Shown here: positions 15,001 to 24,103 of the stretch, piece by piece
Position numbering within the stretch: position 1 is the stretch's first letter
Layout of the letters: each line of letters begins with the position of its first letter
NCBI RefSeq assembly: GCF_035582795.1
Contig: NC_134372.1
Span: forward strand, 37,672,316 to 37,736,315
DNA length: 64,000 nt
Direction: 5' to 3'
DNA from: Mycteria americana
Taxonomy: Eukaryota > Chordata > Aves > Ciconiiformes > Ciconiidae
Translations under genes and position numbers: made by a program
Notes under the pieces: model-generated
The model's input: only the letters and a program-made list of their open reading frames with translations
Told to the model about the DNA's origin: nothing
Databases searched by the model: none

Positions 15001-18000
15001 GAAGGTATTTTATAGGTGGAAACAGTTTGGAATACTGCATGTAGAAGATCCTGAGAAAAAGGCCCAGGTAGGATGTTCTCTGGAGGACTGTGAATGTAAG
15101 GGATATGATCTCTATTAACGTACAGTAACCACTGAAAACTTTCAGGTTAAGTTCTGAACAGAGATATTCCTGGGACTTGTATTTATTTGGAACTCTGACA
15201 AAGATTTAAAAAAAAAAATCAGTTTCATATCTGGGGGAAAACATTCTGAAAGTAAATCTGAATTTACTATGTTTAGCATTGAACTATTTGAAGTATTTCC
15301 TTGGAGCCCCATATTGTGTTTTCATATGCAATGAACTTCAGTGAAACCAGTCGCCCAGCCTATTCTACCCATAGCAACATATTTACACTCCATAATGTTG
15401 TATTTCTCTAATCCATAAACTAGAAGGAGTAATTTAGAAGTTAAATATATTACAAGCCTTCACTGACTTATTTTGAAAGCGGGCCATGTTTTTTTCCATC
15501 ATTTAGAATCTTTACAGCCATATTGACACGTTTTTGTGACTAATGTTTACCAGCCAGTTCCATTTAGCACTACTGTTTTATTAAAAGATGGTAAATGTCT
15601 GATAGTTCAGGTCTCCTGTGTACAATATCTGGAGTTATATATAGATTTATACATAAAATATGCATGTGGAATTATTCCCAGCCATGAACTGGATTTGACT
15701 GGGTCCGATGAGAATAATTTTTCATATGTTCTCAGTGCTGAGAATGCTAAACTGGTGTTTGTCCTCTTTTCATTTTAAGTCATGACAGACAATTACAGAG
15801 GGAAATTTTCTACTTAGAATTTATTGTGTTTAGAAATATTATTTATGTAAAGAAGAGTTAATTATGCTTTAAATACAAGTCAACAAAATTTATGGTAAGT
15901 TTCTCAAAGTGGGACAGATTTCCTTAAGTTTTGATGTGTAAGAAAAATATTTTACTATACTAATACTTGATAGCTCTGCTGTAGCTAATGATCTGTCAAG
16001 GTTGGTGTCAGGAACTAATCACTCATTATTAAAACTCAGTATGAGAAGCTCTAATTTGTCATGTATAGCAGTGAATTAGAAATAACTCATCTGTCTTGCA
16101 ATCTCTCCACAAGAAAACCCTTCTATCTGCTTAGATCTAAATGCATATTAACTTGTCCAAATATACAATCTGAATAATAGCCAACTATTAGTCTGTCCAC
16201 TGTGAAGTATCTGCAGATGTATTTTTTACTCTTCCCCTTACTAAAATTACCATAGCATTTTCAGGAAGATATACTGGTTTATATCTTTACAATAAAGTTA
16301 CTGCATAGTATTGGAGTGCATCTATTGCAGAGTGCACTTTTTTACATAATGATCTTGCATATCCCAGTCTCTTACTTTTTCCTACCCACTACCTCATTTT
16401 CTTAGCTTTTTTTTTTTTAAAAAGTCAAGAAGGTCCTGCCAATGACCCAGGGATAGTTCACAGCTGTGTTCCCATATGGGAGGAATATTAAAATTCTTAG
16501 TTTTGGTCTTTCTCCCTAAGACAACAGGAACAAAATGCTCATTTGTGAGATGGGGAAGAATATCAGTAGAATGAGCAAATCAATAGCGTGAACTTCCCTA
16601 CTCTGTTTACTTCTGGTAAGTGTTTAAGAAGCAATGTCTTCTGCCTTTAAAGGGGAAACTTGTCTAGAATTGTGGAATATTTCATAAGCAGTTACCAAAA
16701 AATGACAGAAAAGCTTCTTAGAAATCTCAGACAACAGCCAAAACAGTGGAAAAGTTAACTGAGACTGATTTGGCAGAGCATAGTTGTATGTCAACTGTAT
16801 TTCACAGAATCACAGAATCGTATAGGTTGGAAAAGACCTTTAGGATCATCGAGTCCAACCGTAAACCTAACGCTACCAAGACCACCACTAAACCATGTCC
16901 CTAAGCACCTCATCCAAACATCTTTTAAATACTTCCAGGGATGGCGACTCAACCACTTCCTGTTCCAATGCTTGACAACCCTTTCAGTGAAGTAAAATTT
17001 CCTAATATCCAGGCTAAACCTCCCCTGGTGCAACTTGAGGCCATTTCCTCTCGTCCTATCACTTGTTACCTGGGAGAAGAGACCAACCCCCAGGTCGGTC
17101 TCTACAACCTCCTTTCAGGTAGTTGTAGAGAGCAATAAGGTCTCCCCTCAGCCTCCTTTTCTCCAGGCTAAACAACACCAGTTCCCTCAGCTGCTTCTCA
17201 TAAGACTTCTGCTCCAGACCCTTCACCAGCTTTGTTGCCCTTCTCTGGACACTCTCCAGCACCTCGATGTCTCTCTTGTAGTGAGGGACCCAAAACTGAA
17301 CACAGTATTTGAGGTGTGGCCTCACCAGTGCCGAGTACAGGGGCACGCTCACTTCCCTAGTCCTGCTGGCCACGCTATTCCTGATACAAGCCAGGATGCC
17401 ATTGGCTTTCATGGCCACCTGGGCACACTGCTGGCTCATATTCAGGCAGCTGTCAACCAACACGCCCAGGTCCTTTTCCACCGGGCAGCTTTCCAGCCAC
17501 TCTTCCCCAAGCCTGTAGTGTTGCATGGGGTTGTTGTGGCCCAAGTGCAGGACCTTGCACTTAGCCTTGTTAAACCTCATACAGTTGGCCTCAGCCCATC
17601 CATCCAGCCTGTCCAGGTCCCTCTGCAGAGCCTTCCTACCCTCAAGCAGATCAACACTCCCACACAACTTGGTGTCATCTGCAAACTTACTGAGGCTGCA
17701 CTCGATCCCTTCGTCCAGATCATTGATAAAGATAGTAAACAGAACTGGCCCCAACACAGAGCCCTGGGGAACACCGCTTGTGACCGGCCGCCAACTGGAG
17801 TAAACTCCATTCACCACCACTCTTTGGGCCCAGCCATCTAGCCAGTTCTTTACCCAGTGAAGAGTACACCCGCCCAAGCCATGAGCAGCCAGTTTCTCCA
17901 GGAGAATGCTGTGGGAAACTGTGTCAAAGGCTTTACTGAAGTCTAGATAGACAACATCCACAGCCTTTCCCTCATCCACTAAGTTGGTCACCTTGTTGTA

Positions 18001-21000
18001 GAAGGAGATCAGGTTGGTCAAGCAGGACCTGCCTTTCCTGAACCCATGCTGGCTGGGCTTGATCCCTTGGTTATCCCCTACATGCCATGTGATGGCATTC
18101 AGGATGATCTGCTCCATCAGCTTCCCTGGTACCAAGGTCAGGCTGCCAGGCTTGTAGTTCCCTGGGTCCTCCTTCCGGCCCTTTTTGGAGGTTCTGAAGG
18201 AACCTGATTTGAATCAGGTTTGGGGTACAAGCAGGGAAATTTTTATATTAGTGGAAACCCCACAAATTTCCAAAAAGCTCCTGAGGTTACAACAATGGAA
18301 TACCTATGTTTCAGTGGTGATTCTTTAATTTAGTAATTTACATTAATGGCTCTATATTTTAATTTCAAGCCAGCTATAAATTTTAACTCTTCACTCTTAC
18401 GTGCCTGATTTTCAAGGGTAATCACACTGAAATCAACACATATTTAAACTTTAAAGGCAATATCACACTTTTTTTCTTTTTTAATAATTGTTCTTAAAGT
18501 CTTGGGCTTATCCTTTGTCATTGACTGATTTGTCAGTAAAATTCAGGCATGAACTTGATAACACCTGAGAACTAGGTGTATACCAACTGTGTAGGTGCAC
18601 TCCTTTATGTGAACAAAGCATGCATAAAATTGAGGCTGAGGCTAACAAAAATGCATCTTACTGCTCTTTCTTCGTGGCTGTCGTTTTCCATTTTTGCAAT
18701 TTTCAGTCTTTCCAAACCAGAGGGAAAAAAAAGAACCATGACAGTTTGACTGAATACGCTTTACTGCCTATCATTCGCAGCTAAACCCTTAATATCTTAA
18801 TATAGTGTTCTGCAAATAAAAACTTTCTTTTAAAGAAAAAAGAAATCTAACATGGCATATTTGAGAACCCTTTTTCAGAATCTCCTTTTCTCAAACCCCT
18901 TTGCTTTGTAGATTCATATTGCACACAGGCACTAGTAAAGGAATAATCTGAGATTTGTCAGATTTTATGGCTTTGAAAGCCAACTAGAGAGTCCAACTCT
19001 GGAGGACTTTCAATAGAAATAGCCATTTTATTTCTAATAATGTAACCTATAATTGCAACATTGGCCCTTTCTGTAGGGCTTCCTTAAAACCAACTCACAA
19101 TAATTCTTTAGCAGCTTAATAAGAGAAAGAATTACTACCACTTTTAGAGTATGTGCAAGTTAGGCGTAGACCTGTAGTTCCTGTAAAACCCTTTTATTTT
19201 TAACGAGTTGTTCTTTAGTGTTTACATAATTCTCTAGATTCTTAAGTGTAGGTAAAGAAAAGCTTCATACGATATGTTATAGTGCTTAGTTTACCCATTA
19301 GTTCAGCTGTAATTAACTTGTTGAAAGCTTAGAGCTTCAAAAATAAATGAGATTATTTGTTCAAAATGCCATCAGGTCTGCTTGGAATGACATTTAAATT
19401 ATATAATGTAAATCAGTTTGACCTGTAAGTCCTTGTCATTATTTAGTGACATTTCGTACAGAATAAATTGTTTGCAGGTTGGGCAGTGTGGTATGGAGCT
19501 TGGCAGAAAGCTATAAAAACAAATTATCCTTTCATTTTATACATCATTTGTTCAGACATTTGTAAAAATTGCTTCGTTTTTCTATAATAGAGAAGTGTCA
19601 TTCAGTGGTTTGAAGCACATTAGCTGCCTTGGATACAGACCACAGCAGTTAATGTCTGACTCAGGCAGGAGTATTGGAGAAAGATGCTTGCATGAAATGT
19701 AGAAATCATCCTGTACCTGAAAAATATTAGTTAATTGTCACATCTCCCTCTAGTGGCAGTTTCAGAAGATAAACTCTCAGTAACAGCCACCAGCTGAAGT
19801 TCTTTAAGATGTAGTTAAGGAGGGCAGACATTGCATGAAGCTCAGCGTCACCTCCCAGCTTCCAAATGTCTGTCCACAGCAGTGAAATCCAGTGCCAGGT
19901 TTGTGTTCTTGGCATTGCCAGTAAAGCATGGGAAAAGAGTGCCTCCAATAGCTCTGGTAGTAGCGCATGTTGGTCTGGGCACCATCTGAGCTGGCCCCAG
20001 TAAAACATGGACAGTGATATGTCTCAAGGCATATAATTTTCTAGGACTTCAAACATGTAAATCTGAGTCTCAGGGAAACATCTGCCTTCACCTGGAATAC
20101 CTGATTTTGAACTCCATCCAGGACTGAGGCACGTAAGCCAGTTTTTTGACAAGCAAGCGAGGGTCACTGGATTGCTTTTAAGGTATAGGAAGAGGAGGTG
20201 CTAGCAAAACTCTTAATACCTGATAAATAAAGAATGCACTCAGCTATATTTCACCTCTTGTGGGCAAGAGTGAATGCTTTTAGAAAGGGGAGGAATTGAA
20301 TCCTGCATCTTCTACACTTTTGAGAAGCATTTTTAGCAGTAAGCTATGGAAGAAGGGCACTATCACCATTTCCTCTAGCTTTCTTTTGTAAGAAAAGAGG
20401 CTGCAGACTGTTTCTTGGGAATTTGTTGTTGTTGTTGTTTTCTTGTGGTTTTGCCTTTGGTACTTGTTGTGGGTTTTTTTTAAGAAAGTTTGATTCTGCA
20501 AGTTTGCTATATTGGGCTCTTTAGGAATCAGAGGTGCAGGATTGCCTTGATAAGGCCAAGTCAGGAGATAAGTACTGCAGAGCATTATAAAATTTGAACT
20601 AATCTTGAACAAACACAGAAACAGACTTTTCACACTAGAAGTTTCCTGGCCCAGGCATAAACACAGAAACATGTTGAAGGTGCTTTGAGAATCATCATTT
20701 TCACTGAGGTGTCTAAGCTCTACCAAGTCCCTCTGTGAATCTAGTCCACGTTCTTTTCAACTTAGTCTAAAGAATTGTGCTTTCCTGCAGATTCGGGGAT
20801 GAGTCCTAGCTGACAGCCTGTCAGGGCCATTACATTTGCATAATATTAAATTCTAAAACAAATTCATTTCTTTTAATGAAACATTTACTTCATGACACTT
20901 GTGGCTTTGAATATTTTAAGTAAAAAAAATTTTTAAAAGAGATTAAATATTTTCAGGCTTTAAAATGAAACTGGTTTTATAAACTGCTGAAAAACTAGTT

Positions 21001-24000
21001 TATCAGTAAAGTTAAACTGGCCTATTAAAAATGCTATCTCTGTCCTTCCTAGATGAGATTAATGTACCAGTGCAAGAATTTTTAGGAAGGGTTTGTAATT
21101 ATTAATTCATTTGCTAAGCATAATCTCTTGAAAGGCGATAGCAAAATTTAATTCTTGTCTCTTAACATTTTCAAGCTGCTCATGGAGCTTAAAGAAGACT
21201 GAATTCATAGCTGCAGTTTCAAAAGGCTCCCGAAAGTGCACCCCAAAGTGTCACAGTTATTTGACTACTATAGGTGCCATGTGTGCATGTATGTGGATGT
21301 TAGGCAACTATTCACATTCCTTTCTAATTTCATTTTACATGATGTAATGTATGCTTCTTTCTGTTGTTTAGTCTTCATAGAACTTTTCATGGTTATATGC
21401 CTACTAAGTGCTAGAAAACACTTAAGCATACTATGACCATTTTTAATTAGCCTAATTACAGTAGTCTCTGTTGCCTGGCATTTTTACTTTATCTTTTTGC
21501 TATGCCCTTTTGTTGTTTCTTTACATATATTTTAGATTGTAAAATTGTTGGGGGAAGGCGAGCAAAAAATCATTTTTTCATTATGGGTATTTAAACAATC
21601 CTGATGTACCAAGACTGTTATTTAGATAACAATTCTAGACATTGGCTTCGAATTTCGGATGAGATCACAGTACCAATAATTGACAGCATTTCTATCTGGC
21701 ATCTTCTGCATCCCCCCTGGCTTTTTGCGACTGGGGTAGCTTTTTTCATAATTTCTCTCCTACAGTTGTTATAACAGGAGGATCAATGTCTCACATAAGA
21801 AAGTTTTCATTCCAAGTGAATGGTGAATGCCAGGACAGTAGCAAGAAGTTTTAGCATTCAGATTAAATAATCCATTTTATATAGAATGCCTTATATATCA
21901 GACACAAATCTAAGTCACAATAAGTTTCTTGAAATATTAAAAGAATTAGGATATAGAAATTTATAAATATTCTTCAGAGGCTATATGAACCCAAGAAATA
22001 TATGAAGTACGGAAGTAGTTTGAAATTTTCAGGATCATGTTTTCCCTAAATTTCCTCATAGTGCATAGTAAATTTTTTATTTGCAGTTAGAGAGTATTAT
22101 CATAATTCATCCGCTTCATATTTGAAGAAAACACAGTTGCTTGACCAGTTTGCTCCCTGAATAGAGGAGAGGCAGAAAAATATTTTTTCAGTCTTTTTTC
22201 CCTTCTGATCTGTAACAAGGAATGCACAGATGCCCCTACAGAGACTTCTCAGACTTATCAACATTTGTTTAGGTCAAACACTCCAAACACAGCAGTGTTT
22301 GCTGGGAGCATGCAGCTATTAGCAGGAGTCAAACTGTGCACTGGACGGACCTTAACTAATCATCCCCATTATGAGGATAAGAATCTGAGAGAGAGAACAA
22401 AACAGGTAAGAGTATTCTGATTGTTTAAGCTAATTCTTACCCATAGCAGTGGCTCCATTCCAGAAAACACATGCAATCTCTAATGGCACATTGCAAATGT
22501 CCTCACGTACTTTACTCATTGAACTAACTTATTTTCAGATACAGTTCCAGAATTTAACTTCTTCTGTGAAACTCGTAGTACTTTGGGCATCTGCTAACTC
22601 AATTCTGGCAGCTGGTGTATGTCTGAATAACTGTACCTAGGTACTCAAGCTAGTTCTGAGTGAACTGGTTTGGATGCTGTTGGCATTAATAGATTCTGCT
22701 GCCCAGCTGGGCCATTAAACCCACATCGAGCATTTCCTGATTTGCCTGATACTCCCTTCAGTTCCCAGACTAGCACATAACATTTTATATAGAAACCACC
22801 TTGAGAAACTCCACGCAAAGCTGGGGAGATTGTTTTAAACTATCCTTTCCTATAATTTAGACATTCTGAAAGTTTTACAGGCATCTACCAAGGCCTTTCT
22901 GCAGACAGCAGCACCATCCAGTGTTTTTGTAGGCAGCAGGAGTACTACTGTGCATCATAGTAGCCATAACACAGAAACTCTTAAGTGGCTACCAAGTAAA
23001 GCTTTTTTTCTTTTTTTTAATATTTAATTCAAATCACATGGATTATCAATCTCAGTTCTTTCTCAGGTTCAAGATAAAGGAATCATGAAAGAGCAAACAC
23101 AGAAATAGTGGTAATGTAATGTGTCTTACAGCTTAGTTTTCTTCTATAGATTTATCAGATCTATGCCAAGAGATCTCCTGAAGATGTTTACAGAATACTG
23201 CGATCCTTTGGCACAGACTATGTGATCCTAGAAGACAGCATTTGTTACGAAAGAAGACACAGTAGAGGCTGTCGGTTACGTGACTTACTTGATATAGCTA
23301 ATGGCCATGTAAGTATTATATACAAGATTTATAAAGAAAATACATTTTGCTTAACTTCTTTTTGAAATACAATTATGACTTGAAGTAGCTTGGGTTATTT
23401 CCACTTCATCGTGAGTGTGGGAAGTAAAATTTGTTGGAGCCTTTAGACGTTCTCAAAATCACCAAATTGAACACTGCTTGCTTTTAGTGGTATTTGATAA
23501 TAAACAGAGGAAGAACTAAGCCTGGGCAAAGTAAGTAATCACTTCCTGATGAGCTTCAGGTTAGCAGTACACAAATAGTGTTCCCTTTCAGAGTGTAAAT
23601 CACTTCATAGCTTCAGTTCCCTCAGGACCAGTGGACAGTTGTATTACTCCATTGTGTCAGGGGAGTTTTCAAGCATTTCTGGGGTTAACATGGAACCACA
23701 GCAGACTGCATAACCCAAAGCAGATACGTACCTCTGACAAATCAGCTTTATCCATAATAGAGACAATGATACTAAAATCTTACTGTTTTAACCTCCCGCT
23801 TGTTTCATACAGTCACTGTTAACAAATCTGGCCAGCGTGATCCTCTGAATGTATTGTTGAGGTTGTTTTTAGTTTCTTGTTATTGCCTGTAACTGTGAAT
23901 TGGCTGAAGATATTTCACAAATCTGTTCAATTTCATTACAGATCATGGATGGTTTGGGAGAGAATGAACCTGATCTGAAACCTTCGTTGTATCCTCGCTT

Positions 24001-24103
24001 CTGTGAGGAAATTAAAAAAAACCTGCCTTCTTATACCATACACTTCACTAGAGTGTTCCAAAACAAAACATTCCATGTTTACAAACTTGCTAAGCATAAA
24101 TAA
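1..24103 (+). CDS. DPY19L4: DPY19L4, 3' portion (12 coding exons), DPY19-family C-mannosyltransferase-like protein
   Basis: Joined coding exons: <1-86, 1809-1940, 3060-3161, 4626-4699, 4941-5099, 6585-6707, 7730-7841, 8407-8463, 14249-14331, 22273-22405, 23150-23308, 23942-24103. All introns are GT-AG and all phases join, giving 459 residues and a stop. I recognise the protein as DPY19L4 from stretches such as [70 protein letters not shown] and FRVF-like end [12 protein letters not shown]. The human protein is about 720 residues, so the N-terminal third lies left of the window. Visible: several hydrophobic membrane segments (residues about 5-60, 90-105, 155-180, 210-235, 262-280), then a soluble C-terminal domain from about 285. 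Known of the family: ER multi-pass proteins; DPY19L1 and DPY19L3 C-mannosylate tryptophans of thrombospondin repeats. Activity of the L4 member is, as far as I know, unproven. No frameshift or stop was found, so the gene looks functional. Confidence 0.93.
1809..1940 (+). CDS. DPY19L4: DPY19L4 exon, membrane segments
   Basis: The acceptor is TTACAG|GTTACATGG and the donor CAG|GTAGGT. It is 44 codons in phase 0. It encodes [20 protein letters not shown] and then [20 protein letters not shown], strongly hydrophobic, matching the corresponding DPY19L4 transmembrane region. Confidence 0.9.
2971..3050 (+). repeat. Tandem duplication (about 40 bp, two copies) at an intron 3' end
   Basis: Copy 1 (2971-3009) and copy 2 (3010-3050) share CCAAATACATACAAA, GTACTGAAATACTAATATTTT and their order. 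Copy 2 has two to three extra A's. Each copy contains TACTAAT, close to a branch-point consensus, and copy 2 ends 9 bp before the DPY19L4 exon at 3060. Confidence 0.85.
3060..3161 (+). CDS. DPY19L4: DPY19L4 exon
   Basis: The acceptor is TTTCTAG|AAAAAC and the donor CAAG|GTAAGC. It has 34 codons in phase 0: [16 protein letters not shown] then a hydrophobic [18 protein letters not shown]. Its acceptor lies immediately after a 40-bp tandem duplication (2971-3050). Confidence 0.9.
3579..4214 (+). mobile_element. Solo LTR of an endogenous retrovirus (ERVL-like, resembling the neoavian TguLTR5 type)
   Basis: A 636-bp element begins TGTCCTGG and ends CATGACA, so its TGTC/GACA termini are inverted. 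It is flanked by a perfect 5-bp target duplication, GATGT, at 3574-3578 and 4215-4219. A plus-strand ATTAAA signal lies at 4080-4085. I recognise phrases such as GGTTTTGGCTGGGATAGAG and GGCTATTCCATACCATATGA from the abundant bird LTR family. Internally it carries a (TTG/TTA)n tract at about 3983-4058. No internal retroviral genes adjoin it, so it is a recombined solo LTR. It lies in a DPY19L4 intron in the sense orientation. The open frames across it are not genes. Confidence 0.88.
3983..4060 (+). repeat. (TTG/TTA)n trinucleotide tract
   Basis: A run of TTG, TTA and CTA triplets lies inside the solo LTR. It is the source of the artificial poly-Tyr, poly-Leu and poly-Ile open frames. In this LTR family the region is T-rich and variable in length. 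Confidence 0.85.
4626..4699 (+). CDS. DPY19L4: DPY19L4 exon
   Basis: The acceptor is TTTGTAG|AAAATT and the donor ACAAG|GTATGA. It encodes [20 protein letters not shown], then FGAT and a split Arg codon. The segment is soluble and conserved in DPY19L4. Confidence 0.9.
4941..5099 (+). CDS. DPY19L4: DPY19L4 exon
   Basis: The acceptor is TTCTTTAG|AGATTT and the donor CTCAG|GTAAAA. It encodes [20 protein letters not shown], then a hydrophobic run around [20 protein letters not shown]. Only 241 bp of intron precede it. Confidence 0.9.
5100..6584 (+). other. DPY19L4 intron, nothing recognised
   Basis: Unique AT-rich sequence with a poly-A/poly-G stretch near 5825-5845. I see no repeat family, RNA gene or conserved coding segment in it. 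Confidence 0.6.
6585..6707 (+). CDS. DPY19L4: DPY19L4 exon
   Basis: The acceptor is TTTAATTAG|TGGTTC and the donor AATGAG|GTATAT. It encodes [20 protein letters not shown], then [20 protein letters not shown]. It starts by completing a Ser codon from the previous exon and ends in a split Arg codon. Confidence 0.9.
6854..7501 (+). mobile_element. Second solo LTR (family not recognised)
   Basis: A 648-bp segment begins TGTTGTAG and ends CTTTAACA, so it has TGTT/AACA inverted termini. It is flanked by a perfect 5-bp duplication, GGCAT, at 6849-6853 and 7502-7506. A plus-strand AATAAA lies at 7253-7258, followed by a GT-rich stretch, as expected at an R/U5 boundary. It is more GC-rich than the intron around it. 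No retroviral internal sequence flanks it. It is identified by structure alone; the 5-bp duplication would fit an ERVL-like origin, but I cannot name the family. Confidence 0.75.
7730..7841 (+). CDS. DPY19L4: DPY19L4 exon
   Basis: The acceptor is CTTCCAG|AATGAAG. The donor is AGAGG|GTTAGC, a GT donor with a weak consensus. It encodes [20 protein letters not shown], then [17 protein letters not shown]. It lies 228 bp downstream of a solo LTR. Confidence 0.9.
8407..8463 (+). CDS. DPY19L4: DPY19L4 small exon
   Basis: A 57-bp exon of 19 codons, too short to stand out as an open frame: [19 protein letters not shown]. The acceptor is CTCTTAG|ACAC and the donor ATAAG|GTAAGA. It forms the last membrane segment before the C-terminal soluble domain. 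Confidence 0.88.
8464..12099 (+). other. DPY19L4 intron, proximal part, nothing recognised
   Basis: AT-rich single-copy-looking sequence. Short open frames here lack splice context or similarity I know. A motif near 9600-9640 (GAAGTCAACAGAAGTCA) recalls old amniote repeats but is too short to call. Confidence 0.55.
12100..13750 (-). mobile_element. Degraded ancient CR1-like LINE remnant
   Basis: Read on the plus strand, phrases known from the antisense of old CR1/L3-type LINEs occur in the expected order: GTGTTACCTGAAAATTTTGC followed by TACCTCAC (about 12,388), AATTCCTTCTGAACTCTTGG with ATGAAT (about 13,065), and GTAAAGAATGATGCAAAGCA (about 13,240). The coding frame is destroyed. The order puts the element on the minus strand with its 3' end at the left. 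Boundaries are approximate. Recognition is from memory of consensus wording and was not aligned. Confidence 0.5.
14249..14331 (+). CDS. DPY19L4: DPY19L4 exon
   Basis: The acceptor is CATTATAG|TTCTGG and the donor ATTAA|GTAAGA. It encodes [20 protein letters not shown], then VELMNWI. It marks the start of the C-terminal soluble domain and is isolated by introns of 5.8 kb and 7.9 kb. Confidence 0.92.
14332..16802 (+). other. DPY19L4 intron between the 83-bp exon and the CR1
   Basis: AT-rich sequence with no recognised repeat, RNA or coding exon. Open frames on either strand lack family features. Confidence 0.55.
16803..18190 (-). mobile_element. CR1 LINE, 5'-truncated, minus orientation
   Basis: The left end on the plus strand, CACAGAATCACAGAATCG, is the reverse complement of the ATTCTGTG octamer repeats that end avian CR1 elements. 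It is followed by the hallmark AGGTTGGAAAAGACCTTTAG and ATCATCGAGTCCAACC. To the right it runs into a reverse transcriptase frame and stops abruptly near 18,190. No target duplication is expected for CR1 and none is seen. It sits in the 7.9-kb DPY19L4 intron, antisense to the gene. The long plus-strand open frames here are shadows of it. Confidence 0.93.
17059..18135 (-). pseudogene. CR1 reverse transcriptase fragment
   Basis: A 358-codon open frame beginning [10 protein letters not shown] contains RT motifs YLDFSKAFD (residues 63-71), [10 protein letters not shown] (121-130) and the FADD catalytic box (151-154). The N-terminal endonuclease half and the RT start are missing because the element is 5' truncated. 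Near 17,095-17,115 the frame shifts: the expected end of the ORF2 protein ([31 protein letters not shown]) continues in other frames down to about 16,880. It is a dead copy, but little decayed and therefore comparatively young. Confidence 0.88.
18191..22272 (+). other. DPY19L4 intron right of the CR1
   Basis: AT-rich intron without recognised features. An open frame on the minus strand at 19727-20008 has no resemblance to a protein I know. A (GTT)n stretch occurs near 20,425-20,440. Confidence 0.5.
22273..22405 (+). CDS. DPY19L4: DPY19L4 exon
   Basis: The acceptor is TTGTTTAG|GTCAAA and the donor AACAG|GTAAGA. It encodes [20 protein letters not shown], then [20 protein letters not shown]. 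The last motif is strongly conserved across DPY19 proteins. Confidence 0.92.
23150..23308 (+). CDS. DPY19L4: DPY19L4 exon
   Basis: The acceptor is TTCTATAG|ATTTAT and the donor GCCAT|GTAAGT. It has 53 codons including [20 protein letters not shown], then [20 protein letters not shown]. The paired cysteines flanking the Arg-rich stretch are typical of this family's luminal domain. Confidence 0.93.
23942..24103 (+). CDS. DPY19L4: DPY19L4 terminal coding exon
   Basis: The acceptor is TTCATTACAG|ATCATG. It encodes [20 protein letters not shown], then [20 protein letters not shown] and [13 protein letters not shown], followed by TAA at 24101-24103. The 3' UTR follows directly. Confidence 0.93.
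   Translation: MMDGLGENEPDLKPSLYPRFCEEIKKNLPSYTIHFTRVFQNKTFHVYKLAKHK

Noticed and set aside
17035..17841. A 268-codon plus-strand open frame
   Set aside because: It lies opposite the CR1 reverse transcriptase and its sequence has no domain; it is the antisense shadow.
19727..20008. A 93-codon minus-strand frame in a DPY19L4 intron, rich in Leu and Trp
   Set aside because: I find no family resemblance, no splice sites and no start context; treated as chance.
20280..20726. A 148-codon minus-strand frame in a DPY19L4 intron
   Set aside because: It contains a poly-Thr run from a (GTT)n repeat, with no domain or exon signals.
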